DNA of 8,985 nucleotides from RGIG5579 sp045543495 (lineage in GTDB: Bacteria > Bacillota > Clostridia > Oscillospirales > SIG627): positions 1 through 8,985 of the forward strand of contig JAZQMO010000059.1 in the NCBI GenBank assembly GCA_045543495.1. Reading direction: 5' to 3'. A program made the translations under genes and the position numbers. This document shows positions 1 through 5,523 of the stretch, piece by piece. Below the pieces are notes generated by a model. That model was given only the letters and a program-made list of their open reading frames with translations, made no database searches and was not told where the DNA came from. Each line of letters starts with the position of its first letter. Within the stretch, counting starts at the first letter, position 1.

Positions 1-136
1 CTGTTTCAGATTGCCTTACTAAATCGTACTTTCGTGCTGTTTCTCGATACCCTAATCGGTTCTCTCGCATGTCCATTATAACACCTATTTTAAATTCTGC
101 GCTATAAACTTTATTTTTGCTACCTTTTTTACACAT
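1..136 (-). CDS. IS3-family transposase OrfA, N-terminal part (runs off the window)
   Basis: The minus-strand frame from an ATG at 136 is open to the window edge for 45 codons. It begins MCKKGSKNKVYSAEFKIGVI and continues with a helix-turn-helix-like segment containing GYRETARKYDLVRQ. This is the pattern of OrfA of IS3-family elements (IS150-like), which binds the element's ends; the catalytic DDE part (OrfB) would lie beyond the left edge. An AGGAGG-type ribosome site (GGAGGT, 147-152) precedes the start by 10 bases. The ATG at 142-144 is in another frame and gives only a 19-codon peptide, so it was not chosen. The frame is too short for a standard ORF list because the window cuts it. Whether the whole element is intact cannot be seen. 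Family assignment is from recognised motifs, not from a search. Confidence 0.8.
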   Translation of the reverse strand, partial: MCKKGSKNKVYSAEFKIGVIMDMRENRLGYRETARKYDLVRQSET

Positions 137-142
137 AAAAAC

Positions 143-182
143 ATGCACCTCCAAAAGTGTCTAACTTTTGGGGTGCATATCA
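143..182. repeat. IS3-type element terminal sequence with imperfect palindrome
   Basis: Read outside-in on the minus strand, the element end starts TGATATGCACCCC and continues to TTAGACAC, resembling IS150-group termini (TG at the tip, TGCACCC, TTAGACA). Bases 143-158 and 164-178 form a 15-bp stem with one bulged base and a 5-base loop. The ribosome site of orfA (147-152) lies inside the stem. The tip is placed at 182, about 21 bases from the stop codon of the neighbouring HAD-GDPD gene. The exact tip is inferred because the other end is outside the window. Confidence 0.6.
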
Positions 183-184
183 TA

Positions 185-198
185 GCGGGCGGCTTTTT
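185..198. terminator. half of a split intrinsic terminator
   Basis: GCGGGCGGCTTTTT is a typical 3' arm plus T-tract of an intrinsic terminator, lying just after the stop codon of the HAD-GDPD gene. No matching GCCGCCCGC arm exists inside the window. The putative IS tip begins 2 bases away at 182. The simplest reading is that the element inserted in the loop of a bidirectional terminator and pushed the other arm beyond the left edge. Confidence 0.45.
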
Positions 199-202
199 CT
201 CT

Positions 203-1726
203 TTATTTGTGGAGTCCCTTTTTGCGAAGAAGGGTCAGAATTTCATCGGGATTGTCACAGGTAATGAGCTCTGCCCCCATATTAAGCGCCAAGGGGAGGG
301 TCTCTTCGTCCTTCACATAGGCGCCTGCCCAAAGACGGATTCCCGTTTCCTTTTGCAGATTCTTGGCTTCCTCAAAGGAAACCTGGCCGTCCTTGACACC
401 GAATACGCAAACGCAATATGCGCTCTTGTAGGGATCCTCACTGCAGGGAGCGGTGCCGTGCTTTTCCATATGGAACTTGGGATAGAACACGTGGCGGCGG
501 ATCTTTTTGCCGTATTTGTGCTCCAGATACTCGTGAAGCGCGCCGGGGAAGGTATTGAACACGCAGCGATCCGTAAAGTGATACTCCTCCATCATAGCAA
601 TGACACGGTCTGCCACGGAGAAGGAGACCTCCTCATAGCCGGGGGTGGGATATTCCTTCAATTCAAGATCCAGCGTGATGGTGGGATGATCCTTCACAAG
701 CTCCATCAATTCCACCAAGGTGGGGATCTTTTCACCATTTCCTGCATCCAATTCACGAAGCTCGGCCAAGGTCATATCGCACACCTTGCCGGTGCCGTTT
801 GTGGTGCGGTCCACCTCGGGATCGTGAATGAGGACGAGCTGGGAATCCTTGGTGATGCGAACGTCGGTCTCGATCTGATCTACCCCAAGCTCCAGAGCGG
901 CACGGAAGGCGGCCATGGTATTTTCAGGGTAGCGGCTGCGCCAGCCTCTGTGGGCGGCTACATAAATATTCTCGGGGCTTTGCTTCCAATAATTCTTCCC
1001 CTTCTGCTCCAAAAGGGGAGCAACCACCTTGGGGAAATCCAAATAAGAATCAATGGTCAGATAAGGGAAATCGGAAACATAAACGGATTCATCGTTTCCG
1101 CCAAGGCCGTAGTCATCCCCGATGTAGATCACCTCATCGTGCTGCAGGCCGTTTTCCTTGCAGTACAGATCCAGAGCGTGGTACTTATCAAAGGGGCGGG
1201 GGGCCATATCAAAGGAGGAGGAGCCGCCTACGAACACACAGTAATCGGAGAAGGTGTTGACCACATCGTCATAGATCTTTCTTCTCTTGGCACGGTCGGG
1301 GTCAAAGGCCAATTTATCCTCCTGCTTGGCACGGGTGCCCAAAACAGGGAAGGTCACACAGCCTGAGGGGTGATACTCCACCGAGTCTCCTGCATATTCC
1401 GTGAAGCCATACTTCTGACGGAGCATTTCCACCCTCTCGGCAACACTTTCTCTGTCGCAAGGGAGGATCTCGTCACGAACCAATTCCATTTCGCCCTTTT
1501 CGGCGTTGTATTTTCCGTACTGCAGGCCGTAATTTCCCACCACATCAATGGGAAATGCCTCCAGCTGATTGAAAATGCGCATCACCTGACCTGCGCCAAC
1601 CATCAAAAGCTTATAGTCCTCGGAAAGGGTGGTGAGAATGCGGCGGTGCTCTCCGCACAGGGGAGTTTTGTGTTGGGTAAGGGTGCCATCCAGATCCATG
1701 GCAATTACTTTGATCTTCTGATACAT
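203..1726 (-). CDS. HAD phosphatase-glycerophosphodiester phosphodiesterase fusion protein
   Basis: This 507-aa soluble protein fuses two enzymes. Residues 1-240 are a HAD-IIB hydrolase resembling the phosphomannomutase branch: DLDGT at 11-15 (nucleophile D11, acid/base D13), a motif like VGAGQ at 43-47, SFDMAPRPFDK at 171-181 and GDDYGLGGND at 203-212. Residues about 255-500 are a GDPD domain with the full catalytic set: H259-R260, E268-N269, E286-x-D288, H301-D302, E355-x-K357 and the late T-x-D-x-P at 489-493. GDPD enzymes cut glycerophosphodiesters into glycerol phosphate plus an alcohol; the HAD substrate is unknown. There is no signal peptide, so it should act in the cytosol. The start is ATG at 1726: GGAG lies 9 bases upstream (1736-1739) and araM ends only 4 bases before. 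An upstream in-frame ATG at 1750 overlaps araM and lacks a ribosome site. It is co-transcribed with araM. Confidence 0.93.
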   Translation of the reverse strand: MYQKIKVIAMDLDGTLTQHKTPLCGEHRRILTTLSEDYKLLMVGAGQVMRIFNQLEAFPIDVVGNYGLQYGKYNAEKGEMELVRDEILPCDRESVAERVEMLRQKYGFTEYAGDSVEYHPSGCVTFPVLGTRAKQEDKLAFDPDRAKRRKIYDDVVNTFSDYCVFVGGSSSFDMAPRPFDKYHALDLYCKENGLQHDEVIYIGDDYGLGGNDESVYVSDFPYLTIDSYLDFPKVVAPLLEQKGKNYWKQSPENIYVAAHRGWRSRYPENTMAAFRAALELGVDQIETDVRITKDSQLVLIHDPEVDRTTNGTGKVCDMTLAELRELDAGNGEKIPTLVELMELVKDHPTITLDLELKEYPTPGYEEVSFSVADRVIAMMEEYHFTDRCVFNTFPGALHEYLEHKYGKKIRRHVFYPKFHMEKHGTAPCSEDPYKSAYCVCVFGVKDGQVSFEEAKNLQKETGIRLWAGAYVKDEETLPLALNMGAELITCDNPDEILTLLRKKGLHK

Positions 1727-1730
1727 ATTC

Positions 1731-2987
1731 TTACACTCCGAAAAATTCATAGTTCATCCAAAGAACCGTATAGCGGTCCTTCAAGTCCTTGGCGTACAAC
1801 ACGGCGTTTTGAATCTTCTCCTCGCCGTAGAGGGCATAAAACTCCTTCATATCAAGACCCACGAGAGCAAGATACTCCTCAATGGTCTTGGCGGAGGGCA
1901 TTTCGGAAAGGATGGCACGGATCTGATCTTCCTTTTCCTTGAAAATGCTCATACGGTCAAGAGCATAATTGCCCACCTTATCCTGCAGTGCAATACAGCC
2001 CTCGGCAGAGGTTTTGTATACCTTTGCCATCACGGCTTCATACTCTGCGCGGGGCATTACGAAGCGCTCGGCGGGGAAGGCGTTTTGCAAAAGCTTTTCT
2101 CGAACACCGGCGGTGATCACCGTGGAATAGGCCACATCGATTCCGTGAGAGAAATAGTCGCTTCCCTCCAAAATTCCCGTGATCTCGAAGAAATGGGACA
2201 GGTGATGCTCACTGCCCGAGGCAGGACGGGAGGAGCCGGCAAAGCTCATCATAATGCCTACCACCACCAGCGCCTCCATCAAAGCGCCCACACTCTTTTC
2301 ATCTCTCTTCACAAGGCCATCGGCCAAGGAAAGAGTGGTTTGGATCTGCTCGTAGGTGGTGTTATAAATATAGGGACAAAGGTATTCCCCATTTACAAGG
2401 TGGCTCAGCTTCCAATCATTGAGAGCGGAATATTTTCCCACAATGTCGCCAAAGCCCGCACGGATCATTTCCATGGGAGCATCCTTCAGCACCTCGGTAT
2501 CGGCCAAAATGGCAAGAGGGAGACCTGCAGCGTAGGTCACCTTCATACCCCCTGTGATCATGGCGGCGCCGTTGGAGGCATAGCCGTCCATCGAGGGTGC
2601 GGTGGCAACCACCATATAAGGAACGCCTGAAAAATGGGAAACGTATTTGCAAAGATCCTGAATGACACCGCTTCCGATGCCCACGATCACCTCATTCTCT
2701 CCCAGATGCTTCTGCACCTCTTCAATGGCGACCTCATCGGGAACCAAAATGGTCTTCCCTGTAAAGATCACCTTTGTTACCTTTTTACCGGACAGGGCGG
2801 CAAGAGTCTTTTCCCCTGCGGCGGAGAAGGTATTTTCATCGGCCACGAGAAGCACTCTCTCGGTCTTTTCACAGAGCCGGCCGAGCTTTTCAATGGCTCC
2901 TTTTTCGATATAGACTGCCTCGATGGGACAGCTGTGGGTCTTGCCGCACTCGCAGGCAAAGCCCTTCAATAATTGATTGATATCCAT
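1731..2987 (-). CDS. araM: sn-glycerol-1-phosphate dehydrogenase (AraM/EgsA type)
   Basis: The 418-aa protein belongs to the iron-alcohol-dehydrogenase-like superfamily, in the branch that interconverts dihydroxyacetone phosphate and sn-glycerol 1-phosphate with NAD(P)H. Visible motifs are the dinucleotide loop GIGSGVIQD at 103-111, the family-typical APSMDGYAS at 130-138, GFGD at 178-181 (metal-ligand aspartate), EHHLSH at 260-265 and SHGIDVAY at 280-287 (metal-ligand histidines). The length is close to that of Bacillus AraM. The start is supported by an AAAGGGGGA ribosome site a few bases upstream. It is the first gene of a two-gene operon with the HAD-GDPD fusion, whose start follows its stop by 4 bases, and it diverges from a DeoR-family regulator. 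In Bacillus subtilis AraM supplies glycerol 1-phosphate for an archaeal-like lipid. Here the GDPD partner suggests that the enzyme instead consumes glycerol 1-phosphate released from diesters; that direction is inference. Confidence 0.93.
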   Translation of the reverse strand: MDINQLLKGFACECGKTHSCPIEAVYIEKGAIEKLGRLCEKTERVLLVADENTFSAAGEKTLAALSGKKVTKVIFTGKTILVPDEVAIEEVQKHLGENEVIVGIGSGVIQDLCKYVSHFSGVPYMVVATAPSMDGYASNGAAMITGGMKVTYAAGLPLAILADTEVLKDAPMEMIRAGFGDIVGKYSALNDWKLSHLVNGEYLCPYIYNTTYEQIQTTLSLADGLVKRDEKSVGALMEALVVVGIMMSFAGSSRPASGSEHHLSHFFEITGILEGSDYFSHGIDVAYSTVITAGVREKLLQNAFPAERFVMPRAEYEAVMAKVYKTSAEGCIALQDKVGNYALDRMSIFKEKEDQIRAILSEMPSAKTIEEYLALVGLDMKEFYALYGEEKIQNAVLYAKDLKDRYTVLWMNYEFFGV

Positions 2988-2997
2988 AGGATCCCCC

Positions 2998-3027
2998 TTT
3001 ACAGTTTCATACTACTTATGTTATAAT
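2998..3027 (+). promoter_or_regulatory. candidate promoter for the DeoR-family gene
   Basis: TTTACA (2998-3003) and a perfect TATAAT (3022-3027) are separated by 18 bases and point towards the regulator gene. The leader would be roughly 100 nt and would contain the paired operator-like repeats. It overlaps the candidate promoter of the opposite strand, which fits mutually exclusive divergent transcription. Confidence 0.5.
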
Positions 3028-3048
3028 ACTTTCGTCAAAAAAAATCAA
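3009..3048 (-). promoter_or_regulatory. candidate promoter(s) for araM/HAD-GDPD operon
   Basis: Two overlapping minus-strand candidates are visible. One is TTGATT (3043-3048) with a 17-base spacer to TATAAC (3020-3025). The other is TTGACG (3033-3038) with an 18-base spacer to TAGTAT (3009-3014). Either would start transcription just ahead of the araM ribosome site. A degenerate operator-like TTCGTCAAAA (3031-3040) lies within both. Which promoter is used cannot be decided from sequence. Confidence 0.45.
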
Positions 3049-3076
3049 TCCTTGTGTAGAATTTTGCGCAAATTGC

Positions 3077-3113
3077 GAATGTTCGACCAAATAAAACGAT
3101 CGTTCGGTCAAAT
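3077..3113. promoter_or_regulatory. candidate DeoR-type operator: direct repeats 21 bp apart
   Basis: GTTCGACCAAAT (3081-3092) and GTTCGGTCAAAT (3102-3113) match at 10 of 12 positions and start exactly 21 bp apart, two helical turns. The first is preceded by AAT, giving AATGTTCG, the half-site core known for E. coli GlpR, a DeoR-family regulator of glycerol phosphate genes. A CGAA-TG-TTCG inverted repeat (3077-3086) and the palindrome AACGATCGTT (3095-3104) lie within the same block. They sit between the promoters and the regulator start, as expected for autoregulation. Assignment is by pattern only. Confidence 0.5.
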
Positions 3114-3135
3114 TCAGTCATTTTGGGGAGTATTT

Positions 3136-3888
3136 ATGTACCACAAAGAGCGGGAACAACAGATTTTGAATCAACTGAAAAAAAGAGAAGGCTTTGTGAC
3201 GGTGAAGGAGCTGTGCGAGGCCCTGTTTACCAGCGAATCCAGCATACGGCGGGATCTTGTCTCTTTGGAAAAGGCGGGGCTTGTGAAGAGAAGCTGGGGC
3301 GGCGCAGAGATCCTGACCCATTTTTCGGGCATCGTCACCTTTGACAGCCGCACCCGCCAAAACACGGCGGCCAAAATCGCCATTGCCAAAAAGGCGGCGG
3401 CCAAGATTCAGGAGGGAAACGTGATCTTTTTGGATCAATCCTCCAGCGCCTTTTTCGTAGCCAATGAAATTTTGGACCGAAGCGATATTACGGTGGTGAC
3501 CAACAACATTGAGATCCTCATGCTCCTGTCCCGCTCCGGCAATCGGCTCATTTCCTCCGGAGGGATCCTCAGCGGAGAAAACCGAAACTGTCTTTTGGGT
3601 GCCGAGGCAAAAAAATGCTTTGATAATATTTTCGCCGATCTGATGTTTTTCTCCGTCAAGGGCATCAGCTCCCGAGGGGATCTGTGCGATTGCTCCCGAG
3701 AGGAGATCGCTGTGAGAGAGGCTATGATGCACTCTGCCAAGCACAAGGTTTTACTGTGTGACCATTCCAAATTCGGTCTCGGGGCACCCTTCCGTCAGTG
3801 CGACATCGGCGAGGTGGACGAGGTCATTACGGAAAAAGAGCTTCCCGAGGATTTTCTCTTTTTACGGGATAAAACGGAATACGCGTAA
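3136..3888 (+). CDS. DeoR-family transcriptional repressor
   Basis: The 250-aa protein has the two-part DeoR/GlpR layout. The N-terminal winged helix-turn-helix is at about 5-58, with VTVKELCEALFTSESSIRRD at 21-40 and the family-typical GLVKRSWGGA wing at 48-57. The C-terminal sugar-phosphate-sensing domain has DQSSSAFFVA (100-109), TNNIEIL (122-128) and SGGILSGENRNCLLGAEA (141-158). Such regulators bind phosphorylated intermediates and usually repress the adjacent catabolic genes and themselves. The start ATG at 3136 has GGGGAG 5 bases upstream; a longer in-frame extension to 2977 runs through the promoter region and is unlikely. It is divergent from araM/HAD-GDPD, so glycerol 1-phosphate, dihydroxyacetone phosphate or a related phosphate is a reasonable guess for the effector. 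Confidence 0.92.
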   Translation: MYHKEREQQILNQLKKREGFVTVKELCEALFTSESSIRRDLVSLEKAGLVKRSWGGAEILTHFSGIVTFDSRTRQNTAAKIAIAKKAAAKIQEGNVIFLDQSSSAFFVANEILDRSDITVVTNNIEILMLLSRSGNRLISSGGILSGENRNCLLGAEAKKCFDNIFADLMFFSVKGISSRGDLCDCSREEIAVREAMMHSAKHKVLLCDHSKFGLGAPFRQCDIGEVDEVITEKELPEDFLFLRDKTEYA

Positions 3889-3940
3889 AAAAGCATAGCA
3901 ATAAGAGTCGTACTCTAAAGGACAGTACAACAAGACACGA

Positions 3941-3976
3941 AAACACCCTTAGTTTTTTAAACTGTGGGTGTTTTTT
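3941..3976 (+). terminator. intrinsic terminator after the DeoR-family gene
   Basis: AAACACCC (3941-3948) pairs with GGGTGTTT (3966-3973), with an inner AGTTT/AAACT stem, followed by a run of T. It lies about 50 bases after the regulator stop. The A-rich left side suggests that it could work in both directions. Confidence 0.8.
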
Positions 3977-4004
3977 ATATTCTCTTTCTTTGTTAGTCAA
4001 ATTG

Positions 4005-4013
4005 TGCTATAAT
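4005..4013 (+). promoter_or_regulatory. extended -10 promoter element for the flavodoxin gene
   Basis: TGCTATAAT is a perfect extended -10 element (TGnTATAAT), 43 bases ahead of the flavodoxin start. A -35 box at the right distance is weak (TTTCTT, 3985-3990, spacer 17), which the TG extension may offset. No other feature was seen between the terminator and the gene. Confidence 0.6.
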
Positions 4014-4056
4014 ACAACTGGCCGATAAATAAGAATTTGTAGGGAAGGCAACGACA

Positions 4057-4581
4057 ATGAAAATAATTATTTATGGTTCTCAATATGGAACTGCCAAGCA
4101 ATACGCAGAAGAACTCGCCAGAAAAACCAGTATTGATTTAAAAAGTTATGAAGATGTTACGGACATAAACCGCTATGACACAGTCATATATGTTGGCGGT
4201 CTGTATGCTGGCGGTGTTTTAGGAATGAAAAAAACACTTGCTAAAATGTCGCAATGTCAAAGCAAAAAGATTATCATTGTTACAGTCGGATTGGCAGACC
4301 CGATGGACACAGCGAATACCAATAGCATTAAAAACAGCATGAAGAGGCAACTCTCAAATGAACTGTATGAAAATGCACACATCTTCCATCTAAGGGGTGG
4401 AATAGACTATTCACGGTTAAGTTTTAAGCACAAAACAATGATGGGCTTGTTATATAGAAAAGCAGTCGGGTTGCCAGAAGAGAAAAAAACTGCAGAGGTA
4501 AAGGCTATGATTGAAACATATAATAAGAAAGTGGAATTCGTGGACTTTGATAGCTTAACTGCAATAGTTAATGACATCTAA
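4057..4581 (+). CDS. flavodoxin-domain protein (HemG-like)
   Basis: The 174-aa protein has a flavodoxin-like fold. The FMN phosphate-binding loop is at 7-17 (GSQYGTAKQYA), a second strand-loop is DTVIYVGGLYAGGV (41-54), and a third is KKIIIVTVGLADP (70-82). The length and the arrangement ending in RGGIDYSRLSFKHKTMM match the flavodoxin-domain family that includes E. coli HemG (about 180 aa), the quinone-linked protoporphyrinogen oxidase. Many clostridial homologues occur without haem genes, so a general electron-transfer or oxidase role is as likely. There is no signal peptide or clear membrane helix. The ribosome site AGGGAAGG lies just upstream. The gene is visibly AT-richer than those flanking it and stands alone between a terminator and an IS remnant, which hints at separate acquisition. 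The C-terminal segment KKVEFVDFDSLTAIVNDI looks natural, so the gene seems complete. Confidence 0.85.
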   Translation: MKIIIYGSQYGTAKQYAEELARKTSIDLKSYEDVTDINRYDTVIYVGGLYAGGVLGMKKTLAKMSQCQSKKIIIVTVGLADPMDTANTNSIKNSMKRQLSNELYENAHIFHLRGGIDYSRLSFKHKTMMGLLYRKAVGLPEEKKTAEVKAMIETYNKKVEFVDFDSLTAIVNDI

Positions 4582-4661
4582 TCCGTCAAACTGAAATTTA
4601 CCAACACAAGTTTTTCTGCTTTGCTATGGCTTCGGTTCTTTCCGCCTTTCGGCCGTCCCAT
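4578..4661 (-). pseudogene. IS3-type orfA stub (truncated)
   Basis: From ATG 4661 a minus-strand frame encodes a 27-residue peptide beginning MGRPKGGKNRSHSKAEKLVL and then stops. The opening MGRPKGGKNR...EKLxLV is the recognisable N-terminus of one group of IS3-family OrfA proteins. AGGAGG (4670-4675) is placed 8 bases upstream of the start. The recognisable part ends at about residue 21; after that the frame runs into the end of the flavodoxin gene and its TAG overlaps that gene's stop codon. It is a broken leftover of an insertion sequence and no longer encodes a transposase. Confidence 0.7.
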
Positions 4662-4725
4662 CTCTTTTTCCTCCTATACAAAAATGTTGGTAGACACTTT
4701 TTTTGTGTCTACCAACATTATATCA
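4582..4725 (-). mobile_element. remnant of an IS3-type insertion sequence (one end only)
   Basis: The outer tip on the minus strand reads TGATATAATGTTGGTAGACAC, sharing TGATAT and TAGACAC with the IS end at the left edge of the window. A ribosome site and the orfA stub follow. The remaining element and its second end are missing, replaced by the flavodoxin gene. The two elements are related but not the same: their OrfA N-termini and internal palindromes differ. The right limit (4725) is inferred from the terminal pattern; the left limit is only approximate. Confidence 0.6.
4680..4719 (-). terminator. perfect 15-bp hairpin with T-tract inside the IS end
   Basis: AATGTTGGTAGACAC (4683-4697) and its exact reverse complement (4705-4719) enclose a 7-base homopolymer loop. 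Read on the minus strand, the stem is followed by TTTTT, so it has the form of an intrinsic terminator about 30 bases downstream of the acetyltransferase gene. In the plus direction there is no T-tract. It probably serves as the present terminator of the CapA/membrane protein/acetyltransferase group. Confidence 0.65.
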
Positions 4726-4730
4726 CTTCA

Positions 4731-4748
4731 GCTTTCGCATCCTTTTTT
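4731..4748. terminator. second split intrinsic terminator half
   Basis: GCTTTCGCATCCTTTTTT has the form of a terminator 3' arm with T-tract and overlaps the stop of the acetyltransferase gene, but no GGATGCGAAAGC partner is present nearby. The tip of the IS remnant lies 5 bases away at 4725. This mirrors the arrangement at 182-198. The call is weak on its own and gains weight from the parallel. Confidence 0.35.
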
Positions 4749-5181
4749 ATTCCGGTATCATTTGCATTTTAATGTGCTCGATCTCCTCTTCCAAAAAGGG
4801 ATCCGAGATGGCCGAAAAGCCGCATTTTTTATAAAAGGGAGCGGCTTGCAGCTGAGCATCCACGGTGATGCACTTGGCGCCGAGCTCCTCTTTTGCAGCC
4901 TTCACGGCGGCCTTTACCAAGGCTCTGCCGTTGCCCTTTTTGCGGGAGAGCGTGAGAACACGCCCGATGTGGGCTACGCCCTCCTGAGAAGAAAAGACTC
5001 GCAGATTGGCCACTACTCTTCCCTCTTCCATAGCAAAAACGTGAAGGCTCTCATAGTCTTTATCATCCATATCAAGGCAACGGATCCCCTGCTCCAGCAT
5101 AAACACCCGCTGTCTTGCCTTCAGGATCTCATAAAGCTCAGCGGGAGTCAGATCACAAAACCGTTTTACGATAAATTCCAT
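4747..5181 (-). CDS. GNAT-family N-acetyltransferase, ElaA-like
   Basis: The 144-aa single-domain GNAT protein has the ElaA-type layout: an early LYEILKARQRVFMLEQ segment (16-31), VVANLRVFS (57-64), the acetyl-CoA strand and loop GRVLTLSRKKGNGRAL (73-88, with the R/K-x-x-G-x-G/A turn), and the C-terminal PFYKKCGF (115-122) typical of the fold. It should move an acetyl group from acetyl-CoA to an unknown amine. The start is ATG 5181, with a GGAG ribosome site 6 bases upstream; an in-frame extension to 5268 runs back over the preceding gene and has no ribosome site. It follows the small membrane protein gene by 11 bases, so the two are probably co-transcribed. Confidence 0.88.
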   Translation of the reverse strand: MEFIVKRFCDLTPAELYEILKARQRVFMLEQGIRCLDMDDKDYESLHVFAMEEGRVVANLRVFSSQEGVAHIGRVLTLSRKKGNGRALVKAAVKAAKEELGAKCITVDAQLQAAPFYKKCGFSAISDPFLEEEIEHIKMQMIPE

Positions 5182-5192
5182 TTTTTTCTCCT

Positions 5193-5480
5193 TTATCTTC
5201 GGCGAAGCCAAGCCACAAGGCTGATGACGGTATAAAGAATCACAAAGAGGACCACAAGCCACGCCCAAAGGCTCTGTCCGCCGCTTTCAATCAAAACCGC
5301 AATTCCTACCAAAAGCCCTCCAAGCAAGAAAAGGGTGATCACCGCCGCCAAGATCCTTGCCGCTCGGCGCCCTTTTTTTCCTTGGGATTTTTTAGAAAAC
5401 AGACTTGTGTTGAGGGCCAAAAAGCCCTCTCCGAACACCTCGATAAATAGTTCTAAAAGAAAATCAAGCAAAAAATCCAT
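5193..5480 (-). CDS. small two-helix membrane protein, unknown function
   Basis: The 95-aa protein begins MDFLLDFLLELFIEVFGEGF, an acidic amphipathic or re-entrant segment often seen at the start of small clostridial membrane proteins of unknown role. A basic stretch (KKSQGKKGRRAAR) follows, then two membrane helices at about 47-67 and 73-91, and a basic C-terminus (RRR). The basic linker and basic tail predict both on the cytosolic side. ATG 5480 is chosen because GGAG (5484-5487) precedes it, although the 3-base spacing is short. The alternative ATG at 5492 would add only four residues and has no ribosome site. It lies 43 bases after the CapA-family gene and 11 bases before the acetyltransferase. 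I recognise the general family shape but no function. Confidence 0.75.
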   Translation of the reverse strand: MDFLLDFLLELFIEVFGEGFLALNTSLFSKKSQGKKGRRAARILAAVITLFLLGGLLVGIAVLIESGGQSLWAWLVVLFVILYTVISLVAWLRRR

Positions 5481-5523
5481 TCTCTCCTTCATTCAATGCC
5501 ATTTTGTGGAAAGCAAGGCAATT

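Noticed and set aside
143..1366. 407-codon plus-strand open frame opposite the HAD-GDPD gene
   Set aside because: It is the antisense of a gene with complete catalytic motifs. Its protein has no recognisable domain and its start lies in the IS terminal palindrome, so it is a shadow caused by codon bias of the real gene.
1809..2630. 273-codon plus-strand open frame opposite araM
   Set aside because: It is antisense to an enzyme with all family motifs; composition is odd (rich in His and Gly), there is no ribosome site of note and no recognised domain.
2977..3135. 53-codon N-terminal extension of the DeoR-family protein
   Set aside because: It would run through the promoters and operator repeats. 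The ATG at 3136 has a good ribosome site and matches the normal family N-terminus.
3889..3940. Small inverted repeat AGAGTCGTACTCT and GTAC repeats after the regulator gene
   Set aside because: Stems are short, with no T-tract; the stronger terminator just downstream explains the region.
4621..5235. 204-codon plus-strand open frame opposite the acetyltransferase
   Set aside because: It overlaps the IS palindrome and the antisense of a clear GNAT gene, with no domain of its own.
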